Assembly (NCBI RefSeq): GCF_030159055.1 | Contig: NZ_BQXQ01000041.1 | Location: forward strand, 1 to 37,704 | Length of the DNA: 37,704 nt | From: Acidovorax sp. SUPP3334 | Lineage (GTDB): Bacteria > Pseudomonadota > Gammaproteobacteria > Burkholderiales > Burkholderiaceae_C | Reading direction: 5' to 3' | Shown here: one piece after another, positions 29,556 to 37,704 of the stretch | Position numbering within the stretch: position 1 is the stretch's first letter | Layout: the number at the start of each line of letters is the position of its first letter | Notes under the pieces: model-generated | What the model saw: the letters and a program-made list of their open reading frames with translations, nothing else | Told to the model about the DNA's origin: nothing | The model's database searches: none | Position numbers and translations under genes: made by a program

Positions 29556-29648
29556 TGGATCGTTTCGCTGGCCGCGCGGTTGCCGGTTGGTATCGCCCGC
29601 ACGGTTTTCCCGGGTTTTGGTTTGTTGTTGACTGACGGAGTCCTGTCC

Positions 29649-30224
29649 ATGAAATATTCGATCACCTTGGCGGGCCTTGCGCTGGCCTCCACCGCGCTGC
29701 TGGCCAGCGCTCCGGCATTCGCCCAGCAAAAGCTCGTGCCCGAGCAGAGCGAGATCACCTTCGTGAGCAAGCAGATGGGCGTGCCCGTCGAAGGCAGGTT
29801 CAAGAAGTTCGACGCCCAGGTGGCTTTCGATCCCGCCAAGCTCGCCACCAGCAAGATCGCCTTCACAGTGGATACGGGCAGCGCCACCCTGGGCGTGAAG
29901 GAATCGGACGCCGAGCTGCCCAAGCCGACGTGGTTCAACGTGCCCAAGTTCCCGCAGGCCACCTTCCAGTCCACGTCCATCAAGGCGGTCGGCGCGGGCA
30001 AGTACGAAGTGGCCGGCAAGCTCAGCATCAAGGGCGCCTCGCAGGACCTTACCGTCCCCGTCACGCTGGCCCAGAGCGGCGCCACCACCACGGCCACGGG
30101 CAGCTTCGCCATCAAGCGCCTGGCCTTCAAGATCGGCGAGAACGAATGGGCCGATACGTCCATGGTGGCCGACGACGTGCAGGTCAAGTTCAAGCTCGCG
30201 CTCACCGGCGTGGGCAAGCTGTGA
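29649..30224 (+). CDS. YceI family periplasmic protein, copy 1
   Basis: This 191-residue protein has a signal peptide (MKYSITLAGLALASTALLAS, cleaved after APAFA) and the lipocalin-like YceI domain. It starts QQKLVPEQSEITFVSKQMGV and contains GRFKKFDAQVAFDP, FPQATFQSTSIKAV, KLSIKGASQDLTVPV and NEWADTSMVADDVQVKFKL. YceI domains bind polyisoprenoid or quinone-like lipids. It follows the cytochrome b561 gene and precedes a second YceI, which suggests an electron-transfer or quinone-binding unit. Confidence 0.94.
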   Translation: MKYSITLAGLALASTALLASAPAFAQQKLVPEQSEITFVSKQMGVPVEGRFKKFDAQVAFDPAKLATSKIAFTVDTGSATLGVKESDAELPKPTWFNVPKFPQATFQSTSIKAVGAGKYEVAGKLSIKGASQDLTVPVTLAQSGATTTATGSFAIKRLAFKIGENEWADTSMVADDVQVKFKLALTGVGKL

Positions 30225-30247
30225 CGCTCCCGCTCTGAAGCTCGTCC

Positions 30248-30275
30248 GGCGCTGCGGCCCGTTCCAGGCAGCGCC
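30248..30275 (+). other. Hairpin between the two yceI genes
   Basis: GGCGCTGC (30248-30255) and GCAGCGCC (30268-30275) pair perfectly over eight bases with a 12-base loop, followed by TCGGGCTTTCGTTT. The U-run is weak, so it is a partial terminator at best, perhaps setting the ratio of the two proteins. Confidence 0.4.
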
Positions 30276-30356
30276 TCGGGCTTTCGTTTCCGCCGACCTT
30301 TCCCTTGCCGTCCCATCCCGTCAACGTTTTTTGATTTTTCAACCGGAGATACCGAC

Positions 30357-30935
30357 ATGCGCAAATCCCTCTTCGCCCTTGCCGTCGTGGCTGCAACCCT
30401 GGCCGCTGGCGCCGTGCAGGCCCAGACCGCCACGTATGCCGTGGACCCGACCCACACCTTCGCCACGTTCGAGATCAGCCACTTCGGTGCCAGCGTGAAC
30501 CGCGGCCGCTTCGACAAGAAGGAAGGCACCGTGCAGCTGGACAAGGCCGCCAAGACCGGCAAGGTGGAGCTGACGATCGACATCACCTCCATCAACACCG
30601 GAACGGCACCGTTCGACAAGCACCTGCAAGGCCCGGACATCTTCGACGCCGCCAAGTACCCCACGGCCAAGTTCGTGGGCGACAAGTTCACGTTCGAAGG
30701 CGACAAGCTGGTGTCCGTGGCCGGCGAGTTGACCATCAAGGGCAAGACCCAGCCCGCCACCTTCAAGGCGAACCAGTTCGCCTGCTACCAAAGCCCCATG
30801 CTCAAGCGTGAAGTGTGCGGCGGCGATTTCGAAACCACCATCGACCGCACCCAGTTCGGTGCCGACTACGGCGTGCAGTACGGCTTCCCCAAGAACGTGC
30901 GCATCGTGGCGCAGATCGAAGCCGTCAAGCAGTAA
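30357..30935 (+). CDS. YceI family periplasmic protein, copy 2
   Basis: This 192-residue protein has a signal peptide (MRKSLFALAVVAATLAAGAV, cleaved after QA) and a YceI domain starting TATYAVDPTHTFATFEISHF. RGRFDKKEGTVQLDK, YPTAKFVGDKFTFEGD and GELTIKGKTQPATFK follow. It carries two cysteines (CYQSP and REVCGGDFE) that copy 1 lacks, so a periplasmic disulfide is possible. The two copies are clearly different subfamilies rather than a recent duplication. An ACCGGAGA ribosome site precedes the ATG. Confidence 0.95.
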   Translation: MRKSLFALAVVAATLAAGAVQAQTATYAVDPTHTFATFEISHFGASVNRGRFDKKEGTVQLDKAAKTGKVELTIDITSINTGTAPFDKHLQGPDIFDAAKYPTAKFVGDKFTFEGDKLVSVAGELTIKGKTQPATFKANQFACYQSPMLKREVCGGDFETTIDRTQFGADYGVQYGFPKNVRIVAQIEAVKQ

Positions 30936-30971
30936 GCCTTCCCTCGCGGCCCTCGGGCTGCGAGCGGCCAG

Positions 30972-31015
30972 GGCCGGACCCCGCGCACACCGCTGCACAG
31001 GGCCGGTCTTTTTTT
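30972..31015 (+). terminator. Terminator after the second yceI gene
   Basis: GGCCGGACCC (30972-30981) pairs with GGGCCGGTC (31000-31008) over nine pairs with one bulged A. It is followed by seven T (31009-31015). The loop is about 18 bases, longer than usual. Confidence 0.6.
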
Positions 31016-31106
31016 CATGGGAAGGCTGCCTGCTTGGGGTCTCCGACGAGCCCAGGGCGTGTCTTCTCTTCCCATTTTCAAGACGAACAAGGATGAAACC
31101 GGTTTT

Positions 31107-31574
31107 ATGAAAACTCTGATGAATCGATGTGCGCCTGCGGCACGCACCGCGCTGGCACTCGCTGCGATGGTGAGCGCAACGGCTGGTGCATGGGCGGGTG
31201 ACGAAGCGGCCGCACGCATTCCCGCCATCAAGCTCTACAACACACCCGACCACCGGGCTGCGTTCGTGCGCGGCACGGTGCCTGCGCTGCACAAGATCCA
31301 GAGCCAGCAGTTCTGGCTGAGCAACTCGGTGGAGGCCTGGGAACAAAACACCCATCCGGCGCCTCGGCGGCAGTATGTCATTCCGCTGCAAGGAGAATTG
31401 GAATTCCGCGTCAGCGATGGTTCCACATTCCGTCTTGCGCCTGGAGTGGTGCTGCTTGCCGAGGACACCGAGGGCGAAGGGCATAGCTGGAAAATGATTT
31501 CCAACGATAAAACCTGGGTGCGGGTCTATGTGCCCATGGTGTCTGAAAATGATGAATTCGAACCGCAAAAATAG
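31107..31574 (+). CDS. Secreted cupin-like protein, unknown function
   Basis: This 155-residue protein has a signal peptide (about residues 1-30, RTALALAAMVSATAGAWAGD). A small beta-barrel-like domain follows, with PRRQYVIPLQGELEFRVSDG and FRLAPGVVLLAEDTEGEGHS, the alternating pattern of a single cupin fold. Only a few of the usual cupin metal ligands can be matched, so activity is uncertain. The start at 31107 (MKTLMNRC) has AAGGA about 13 bases before it, slightly far. It ends where the AT-rich promoter of the giant gene begins. Confidence 0.75.
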   Translation: MKTLMNRCAPAARTALALAAMVSATAGAWAGDEAAARIPAIKLYNTPDHRAAFVRGTVPALHKIQSQQFWLSNSVEAWEQNTHPAPRRQYVIPLQGELEFRVSDGSTFRLAPGVVLLAEDTEGEGHSWKMISNDKTWVRVYVPMVSENDEFEPQK

Positions 31575-31728
31575 ATTTTTATCAGTTTTATTTAAATTAA
31601 TGAAATAATTATTAAATCAATTTCAAAATCTCTTCAAAAAAGCCGCTGACTGCATTGAGAAAGTCAAATTTTTACCTATTTGTCCAATGAAAAAAGTGAA
31701 TCAGCAATGTCATGAAAACGAAATGAAT

Positions 31729-31753
31729 TTCGCTTTCATGGCGGTTTTTTCGC
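31729..31753 (+). promoter_or_regulatory. Perfect PIP box (HrpX-type promoter element)
   Basis: TTCGC (31729-31733), 15 bases, TTCGC (31749-31753): the plant-inducible promoter box described for HrpX in Xanthomonas and, with the TTCG-N16-TTCG form, for HrpB in Ralstonia. A TAAGAAT at 31783-31789 lies 29 bases downstream. This is close to, but not exactly, the YANNNT element usually found 30-32 bases after the box. The giant gene starts 78 bases after the box. Confidence 0.85.
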
Positions 31754-31831
31754 TTGTTAAGACTGAGGTGCTGGGTGTCGAATAAGAATTAATAAAGCTC
31801 AAAAGTCTTTGTTAATTACTGAAAGATATTT

Positions 31832-34800
31832 ATGAACACCGTCAAAAAGTCGTCTGTGTCCACTCAGGGTATCCCCTCGTTGCAGAACCCGTCGGGAACC
31901 CAGAGTGGCACTCCCACTTCTTCGAAGAAATCTTCATCTTCTAAACTGGGTTCGCACGGGGTCTTTGACGGTTTGCGATCCGTAATGGGTCGTTCAAAAA
32001 AATCTACCGCCGTGCCAACGCCTGACAAGAGCGTGACTGTCGCATCGCCTCAGCGGTTCAGCGATGGCAGCGTACGACCCGATTCGCTGATCGCCAAGCG
32101 GCAGACTGCAGCCGTGCTACACAACGCGAAAACCGGCACGCCCATCACCACGGGTAATCACTTCGAAATACCGGGCTACGTCATGTCGAGTGGGCTGGAC
32201 GCGCACAGCGACAGCCACATGCACCCCACCAACTACGTGCAGCGCGGCCTGAACCCGCAGCAATTGCTGAAGATGATGGACGACATCGGCGTGCGCAACA
32301 CCACGCTGATGCCGATCCCCACGTCGCTGCTGCAAGCCGAGCTGCCCGGTGCCGACGGTGCGACCACCGTCCTCAATCCCCACGAAATTTCCGAACAACT
32401 GGGCGGCAGCGAGCATGCCCACCATTGCGGCCCGCTCGAGTTCTACTACGTGCCCAAGTCCATCGAAGACCGCGTGCTGGCCGATCCCGCGCGCGAAAAC
32501 TCGGCCAGCCGCCCCAAGCTGGACATCGACGATTTCCGCAAGAACCCCGATCTCATCAAGGAAATCGTCAACGCATCCATCCTTTACGTGGACACGGCCG
32601 TGAACACCGACATCGCCACGGCCATCAAGAATTCCGGCATGAGCGAGGCGCAGCGCAGCCGCCTCGACCCGATGATCACCGGTCTGCATCTGGGCGACCC
32701 CCGCGTGAGCGACCGCCTGCTGCATGAGCTGTACAAGACCAAGGGCACCTTTACCGGCATCGGCGAAATCACGGTGCACAAAGAACTCGTGGAAGACATG
32801 TTCGCCGGCGGCAGGCTCCAGGCCAGCACCCAGACTGGCCGCATGGAGCCACTGACGAAGCTGCTGGAAGTCGCCGGAGTGGTCGGCACGCCCGTGGTAT
32901 TGCACTGCGACATCGACAACCTGCACGACCAGGTGGCGGACTTCAACGGCAAGGGCAAATCCACGGAGGCCCGCCCGCCCGCGAACCTGGAAGGGCTGCG
33001 CAAGATGTTCAGCGACCCCCGGGTCAAGGACACCCAGATCGTCTGGGCGCACGGCGGCGGCCTCGGCCGGTTCGTGCAGCAGGGCGAAGGCCACATCGAC
33101 GCATTGGAGAAATTGCTGAACGACTGCCCCAACCTGAACCTGGACATTTCCTGGAGCGAAGTGGCCAAGCAGATCAGCAAGGACGACCAGTCGCTCACCG
33201 CCTGGCGCGGCTTCATCGAAAAGCACAGCGAGCGCATCTCCTTCGGCTCCGACACGCTGGCGCCCAAGGAAACCGGCACCTGGGAAGCCACCAAGAAGAT
33301 GTACGACGAAGGCCTGTTCCAGGGCATGAGCGCCAAAGCCAAGCACGACGTGCTCAACGGCACCTATGACCGCGTGTTCGTGGCATCGCGCAATAAGGTG
33401 CGTGAGTTCGAGCAGAACGTGCTGACCAGGCAGTTCATGGAAACCCACATCACCAATGTCGATGGTGACCCGGTCACGGCCCAAACGCTGAAAGACCTGA
33501 AGGCCGCAGCTATGGCCAAGAGCATGCCGCAAGCCGGTGACGACAGTGCCGCTACAGAACCCAAGCGCAGTAAATCGTTAAAGGCAAAGATTGCCAGCAA
33601 TCTCAAGAAAGCCGTGGGCATCAAATCGTCCAAGAAAGAAGCGCCGCCAACGCCCAAGCCTTCCGTCAAATCTGAAGTAACGCCAACGCCCAAGCCTTCC
33701 GGCAATGCCAGCGCAAGTGGCTCCAAATCGGAAATTTCCACGCCGGGCTGGCCGCTTCAAAAGCCTTCGATACAGCAGGCTTTCGAATCGGCTTCGGGCC
33801 CCGTCTTTCACGACGATGAAGGCATCGAAAACAGCGAAGACATCGATGACGATGGTCTGCCTTTTGATGTCGTCGATCTGGGCGTGGAGGCCAACCCAAA
33901 GTACGAACGCGTCGTCAGCGACGGTTCGAGCGATGTCAAAACCCGGAATGAGAACATTCCCCCTCCAGTGATCAAACCCGAGATAGAGGAGGAGGCCGGG
34001 TCCGTGAGCGGCGGTGACGGGGGCGATGATGGCGGCGGCAGCGTGCATACCCGCCAGAATTCCGTCGCATCTTCGTCCACGCAAGAGCCTGCGGTCGACG
34101 CACACGCTGGCCAGGACCTGCGGCGGCAAAGTGGCCTGTCCAAGCTGAAGAAGGTCACCGAAGGCATCAAGGAAGGCGCCTTCAAAAACGGCTTCGGCTT
34201 CTCGAGCACCACGGTATCGCCGGTGTGGAATCCCTTTCAGAGCAAGGTGTCGTCGGCCAAGCCGAAGCTGGGCAGCTTCGTGGTGCAGGAAGGCGCCGAA
34301 CCGCCCAAGGTGCCCAAGACGCTGCAGAACGCGGCCACCCGCGTCGGCCGCACGATGCCCCAGGAGGGCGCCGTGCTGCAGAGCCTGAAGAAGGAATCGA
34401 CCATCAGCGGCGCCATCACGAGCCATTTCAATGGCCCTGCCAATCGGAAGACGGCCTTGCTGGCCAGCGTCATGCAATTGAAAGAGGCCACCGGCATGAC
34501 GCCGGGAGAAACCACCGTCCTGATCAAGGCGCTGGCTGGCTACAACAAGGACACGGCGCAGGCCGAGCGCATTCTGCAAGCGTTGCCGCAGGTCCGGCTC
34601 GTGGATGACTTGCTCAACCCGCGTCCTGCCGAAGAGATCACGGCCGATGTGCAGCTTGCCTGGGCATTCGCGGCTGAAATCGAAGGCCTCAAAGGCGGCA
34701 AGGGGCTGGATCTGTTGAGCAAGATCACCGCCAAGCCCGATGGCGCAGCCGAGGGTGCGCCCGCGCTTGCGGCCACGCAGCGCGGCCCCATGCGCGCCTA

Positions 34801-37351
34801 TCTGCGTGCTGCGGCGGAGGTGGCGCGGGCCGCCGGCCAACGCGCTCCAGCGTTGGACCCGGGCAGCATGTTCTCGCACGGCAAGCTCGGTGACGCCGTG
34901 CGGGCCACGCCGAATGGCTGGCCAGGCCGGGCGGGTGCGCCCATCGCCAACGGTGCTTCTCTCACCCTGGCGGAAAAAGCGCTGCTGGCCGTGCGCGACG
35001 AGCTCGATCCCGCGATCACCGAGATCCACGGCTGCCGCTTCGCCGTGCAGATGGCGCGCGGCGGCATGGTGACGGACAAGGCGCGCAACCCCGACGGCAC
35101 CAAAAGCGAATTCCAGAAGGTGGAGTCGCGCGCCTCCAAAACCATGGGCATGCACTTGAACCGCGCCATGGCGGCGCCCAGCGGCTTTCAGCGCATCGCC
35201 GACACGCTGCGCTACGGAACGCTGCACCACGGCAAAAGCCCGTTCTACGGCTATGACGCCATCGTTTCCTCACGGGGCAAGAACATGGGCTTCGAGCTGT
35301 CGCACATCGGCGGCATCCAAGAAGGCCGCGCCATGAAGGACATGGTGGACGTGCTGGAGTCCACCCTCAAAGCCCGTGGCGGCACGGGTGACGGCGCATT
35401 GCCCACGGCGCAGAACGCGGTGGCCGGCCAGGCGCTGCTCGATGACCACGGCGCGGGCGGCACCCTGCTGCGGAACATGGTGCGGTCCGAAATCCTTCAG
35501 CGCGCCAAGACGGAAGCGCTGCTGCTGCCGCGCCTTGCGCGGGGCGATCAGCTGTCGGAGAGCGCGATCGCGCAGGTCCGCACGGCCGTGCTCACCGCTA
35601 TCGAGCTGCCTGCATCTTCTTCGGGCACGCCGGAGGTCGAGGAGCAGGTGCAGGAGCTGCTCACGGCGGCTCTTGCCGAACAGAACGTTCCACTCACGCC
35701 CGCCCGGCTGTTGGCCTGGGCCGGCGATGCTGGAGGCCCCACCGACGCCGAGTCGGTGCAGGAAATGCGGACCCTCCGCCGCGAAGAGGGCCAGCCGGAC
35801 TGGAAATCATTCTCGACCGCCTTCGACCGCGTGGCGAACGGGCAGGTCAGTGTCCCGGCCAACACGCCCATCCAGGGGAAAAACCGTGCGGAAACCGCAG
35901 AAATCCTTGCTTCCATGATCCGCGGTGAAGAGCTGGGATCGGGCTTTTCGCTGGCCAATGCCGGCAACACGCAGGCCACCACCCGCAACATCTCCGAAGT
36001 CATCTCGGGCGTTTTGTCCGGCGCCACCATGTCGGTGCGCGCGGACTTAGGGGGAGGCCGCACGCGCATCGTCTCCTTCGAATCCGGGGTTTCCACGGAC
36101 CGCAGTTCCTTGCGCATGAGCGTGTCTACCGTGCGGCGCAATCAGGAAGGCGCTGGCGGCTCGCTGGGCTTTCGTCTTGGCAAGAAAGAGGTCGCCTCTT
36201 TTTCCGCCTCCGTCGGCGGGGATGCCGGCCACAGCTTCGAACTGCTCGAACAGGAAGGCGCGGTGTTCGGCTTTCCGCGCCACAAGACCGGTGGCGTGGG
36301 CGGCGACCGCGACCTGGCCCAGCAAAAGGCGCGGTTGATCAAGCTGTTGATCGGCGTGCCCGACGAAGCAGGGCCTTACCAGGCGCCCGGCAACAAGGAA
36401 GACAAAACCTCCCTGGTCAAGCGCGCCTACCAGGAGTTTGGCGATGCCATCTCTATCGGTGCCTTCGAGGTCAAGCAGAAAGACCACCGCTTCACCGGCA
36501 GTTCGTCGGCAGGTGCAGGCGCCACCATCGGCAACCTGCGCGTGGGCCTGCCGCAGGAAAGCGTGGCGGGGGAAACGCGCCTGGGCACGCTCGAATACAA
36601 AGACACGTCCGGCACGCTCAAGGTCATTCGCGAATCCGAATCCAAGGCGTTCAAAGCCACCGTCACCGGCGCCCTCGCATCGCTGAGCGGGTTGATCGAA
36701 GGCGCCACCGCCCCGACGCCCGCCCCGGGCGAAGTGGCAGCCGACGCCGTGACCAGCATGACCTCGCTGGCGGTGGCCAATATCGGCTCGATCGCCACCG
36801 ATTTCTTCCGGGACGGTGAAACGCGCACCACCACCCGCATCCTGTACGACGACCAGGAACTGCCCACGAGCTTCGCCACCCAGACACTGGTCACCAACAA
36901 GGAGTTCGTGAAGAACCTGGCGGCCGACGTCGAAAACTTCGCGGAAGACAAGGCCAAGAAGTTCTTCCCCGCCCGGCACGGTGCAGACCGCGACCATGCC
37001 GTGCAGACCGAAAAGAAAATCCTCGGCGAATTCGCCGGCCAGCTGCGCGATCACCGCGACCTGACGGGCACCTCGCAGCTGTATTGGGAGTGGGGGCCCA
37101 GCCACGTGGAAGCCAGCAACTTGCTGGAGGCGGACCGCGAACTGTCCGAAAAGCTGGGCGATAAAATCGCCGCCAAACATGCCAAGCGCGACATCGACAC
37201 GATCCACAAAGACCCTGGCTACCGGGAAGCACGCTTTTTGATCAACGCCAATGAGCAGTCGGCCAGCGATATAAAGGGCGTGAACGGCATGCTGGGTGTG
37301 CGCCACGATGTGAGGACGAGCGCGAATGTGCGGTCGTTGAATTTCACCTGA
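31832..37351 (+). CDS. Giant putative type III effector with an amidohydrolase-like domain
   Basis: 1839 residues, no membrane helices. Residues 1-80 are Ser/Thr/Lys-rich (SVSTQGIPSLQNPSGTQSG, SSKKSSSSK), as in type III secretion signals. Residues about 110-520 resemble a metal-dependent TIM-barrel amidohydrolase: His129-x-His131 (SDSHMHP), Glu312 (IGEITVHKE), His358 (VVLHCD), His407 (WAHGGG) and Asp474 (SFGSDTL), then a YDRVF motif. Residues about 570-760 are low-complexity, with TPTPKPS repeats and acidic stretches (EDIDDDG). Residues 760-1839 match no family I recognise. About 1369-1490 and 1536-1620 look beta-rich (TMSVRADLGGGRTRIVSF). GAAAGA precedes the ATG. The PIP box upstream makes delivery into plant cells the best guess. 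A secreted toxin is the alternative. Confidence 0.75.
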   Translation: MNTVKKSSVSTQGIPSLQNPSGTQSGTPTSSKKSSSSKLGSHGVFDGLRSVMGRSKKSTAVPTPDKSVTVASPQRFSDGSVRPDSLIAKRQTAAVLHNAKTGTPITTGNHFEIPGYVMSSGLDAHSDSHMHPTNYVQRGLNPQQLLKMMDDIGVRNTTLMPIPTSLLQAELPGADGATTVLNPHEISEQLGGSEHAHHCGPLEFYYVPKSIEDRVLADPARENSASRPKLDIDDFRKNPDLIKEIVNASILYVDTAVNTDIATAIKNSGMSEAQRSRLDPMITGLHLGDPRVSDRLLHELYKTKGTFTGIGEITVHKELVEDMFAGGRLQASTQTGRMEPLTKLLEVAGVVGTPVVLHCDIDNLHDQVADFNGKGKSTEARPPANLEGLRKMFSDPRVKDTQIVWAHGGGLGRFVQQGEGHIDALEKLLNDCPNLNLDISWSEVAKQISKDDQSLTAWRGFIEKHSERISFGSDTLAPKETGTWEATKKMYDEGLFQGMSAKAKHDVLNGTYDRVFVASRNKVREFEQNVLTRQFMETHITNVDGDPVTAQTLKDLKAAAMAKSMPQAGDDSAATEPKRSKSLKAKIASNLKKAVGIKSSKKEAPPTPKPSVKSEVTPTPKPSGNASASGSKSEISTPGWPLQKPSIQQAFESASGPVFHDDEGIENSEDIDDDGLPFDVVDLGVEANPKYERVVSDGSSDVKTRNENIPPPVIKPEIEEEAGSVSGGDGGDDGGGSVHTRQNSVASSSTQEPAVDAHAGQDLRRQSGLSKLKKVTEGIKEGAFKNGFGFSSTTVSPVWNPFQSKVSSAKPKLGSFVVQEGAEPPKVPKTLQNAATRVGRTMPQEGAVLQSLKKESTISGAITSHFNGPANRKTALLASVMQLKEATGMTPGETTVLIKALAGYNKDTAQAERILQALPQVRLVDDLLNPRPAEEITADVQLAWAFAAEIEGLKGGKGLDLLSKITAKPDGAAEGAPALAATQRGPMRAYLRAAAEVARAAGQRAPALDPGSMFSHGKLGDAVRATPNGWPGRAGAPIANGASLTLAEKALLAVRDELDPAITEIHGCRFAVQMARGGMVTDKARNPDGTKSEFQKVESRASKTMGMHLNRAMAAPSGFQRIADTLRYGTLHHGKSPFYGYDAIVSSRGKNMGFELSHIGGIQEGRAMKDMVDVLESTLKARGGTGDGALPTAQNAVAGQALLDDHGAGGTLLRNMVRSEILQRAKTEALLLPRLARGDQLSESAIAQVRTAVLTAIELPASSSGTPEVEEQVQELLTAALAEQNVPLTPARLLAWAGDAGGPTDAESVQEMRTLRREEGQPDWKSFSTAFDRVANGQVSVPANTPIQGKNRAETAEILASMIRGEELGSGFSLANAGNTQATTRNISEVISGVLSGATMSVRADLGGGRTRIVSFESGVSTDRSSLRMSVSTVRRNQEGAGGSLGFRLGKKEVASFSASVGGDAGHSFELLEQEGAVFGFPRHKTGGVGGDRDLAQQKARLIKLLIGVPDEAGPYQAPGNKEDKTSLVKRAYQEFGDAISIGAFEVKQKDHRFTGSSSAGAGATIGNLRVGLPQESVAGETRLGTLEYKDTSGTLKVIRESESKAFKATVTGALASLSGLIEGATAPTPAPGEVAADAVTSMTSLAVANIGSIATDFFRDGETRTTTRILYDDQELPTSFATQTLVTNKEFVKNLAADVENFAEDKAKKFFPARHGADRDHAVQTEKKILGEFAGQLRDHRDLTGTSQLYWEWGPSHVEASNLLEADRELSEKLGDKIAAKHAKRDIDTIHKDPGYREARFLINANEQSASDIKGVNGMLGVRHDVRTSANVRSLNFT
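33645..33701. repeat. 21-base direct repeat in the giant gene linker
   Basis: CGCCAACGCCCAAGCCTTCC(G) occurs at 33645-33665 and 33681-33701, 36 bases apart, and encodes the two PTPKPS motifs. It lies in the flexible linker after the amidohydrolase-like domain. Confidence 0.85.
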
Positions 37352-37419
37352 GGTGGCATTGGCTGCGTGGCGCAGGTCTTGGCATCGTTGGTGACGGCAA
37401 TGTGCGCGTCGCGGAACAC

Positions 37420-37702
37420 CTACAGCACGCGTTGCCGCAGGGCGCTTTCCCGCTCTTGTGGCGACACGTCTTTGGCAAGCACCCGTGTGCGCGCACCGCA
37501 GATAGCCTTGCACCTGTGCCAGGTCCAGATGACCGCTCGCAGCGATCAGGCGCAGCGCGTGCAGCAGATCCTCCGCAGCGCCACCGCCGCGCCGCTGGAT
37601 GCGCGCCGCCAGGTCGTCGGGCGCTTGTCCCAGGCGGCACAGGGCCAGTTCGCTCGCACGCAGCAGGGGCCCTTCCGGCGCGGCGGCGGCGATGGGCGAA
37701 AT
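37420..37702 (-). pseudogene. Decayed minus-strand gene entering from the right edge
   Basis: From the window edge, one minus-strand frame reads LLRASELALCRLGQAPDDLA, then AARIQRRGGGAAEDLLHALR and LIAASGHLDLAQVQGYLR, with normal codon choice. Near 37490 the sense passes to another frame, VLAKDVSPQERESALRQRVL, which ends in TAG (37420-37422). The same frame reads on as VFRDAHIAVTNDAKT. A frameshift plus a stop in a once longer gene explains this. The family is not recognised, and the upstream part lies outside the window. Confidence 0.4.
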
Positions 37703-37704
37703 CA

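Noticed and set aside
29450-30766. 438-residue minus-strand open frame
   Set aside because: Antisense to cytochrome b561 and both YceI genes, which have clear signal peptides and domains.
36047-37513. 488-residue minus-strand open frame
   Set aside because: It is mostly antisense to the giant gene; only its first part overlaps the decayed gene fragment reported separately.

Overview
High-GC proteobacterial DNA with the gene content and signals of a plant-associated Comamonadaceae, most likely an Acidovorax of the avenae/citrulli type. The basis is a urease cluster with ureJ, twin FCD-type GntR regulators, DUF969/DUF979-type transport genes, short dispersed repeats that I associate with Comamonadaceae, and a perfect PIP box (TTCGC-N15-TTCGC) before a giant Ser-rich protein. 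The species call is inference.

Layout. (1) 1-480: the end of an unknown CDS, a decayed small gene and tRNA-Ser(UGA). (2) 517-5867, minus strand: urease operon ureA-ureJ-ureB-ureC-ureE-ureF-ureG, with no ureD. (3) 6020-10830, plus strand and divergent from urease: an NCS1 nucleobase-type transporter fused to a hybrid histidine kinase, followed by its likely REC-LuxR response regulator. (4) 10848-14482, minus strand: a barrel-like envelope protein, the K+ transporter Kup and a DUF3334 protein. (5) 14608-28520: what looks like a 5-oxoproline (pyroglutamate) region. It holds GntR-1 divergent from a TRAP transporter plus chemoreceptor, a pxpA remnant, and GntR-2 divergent from DUF969-DUF979-pcp-pxpA-pxpBC-biotin carboxylase/BCCP. 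Both plus-strand transcription units start with the same palindrome (ATTGTTCAACAAT) about 77 bp before a sigma-54 type -24/-12 promoter. The pcp-pxp unit also has a strongly structured 5' leader. (6) 28992-31574: cytochrome b561, two YceI proteins and a cupin-like protein. (7) 31575-37351: an AT-rich promoter with the PIP box and an 1839-residue putative type III effector whose N-terminal part carries an amidohydrolase-like metal site. (8) 37352-37704: a decayed minus-strand gene.

How the parts work together. The transporter-kinase sits where it could sense a nitrogenous base or ureide and tune urease or its uptake. The twin-GntR region would detect, swim towards, import (by two routes), release from peptides (Pcp) and hydrolyse (PxpABC) 5-oxoproline to glutamate. 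The giant protein is a separate virulence module with its own HrpX-type promoter.
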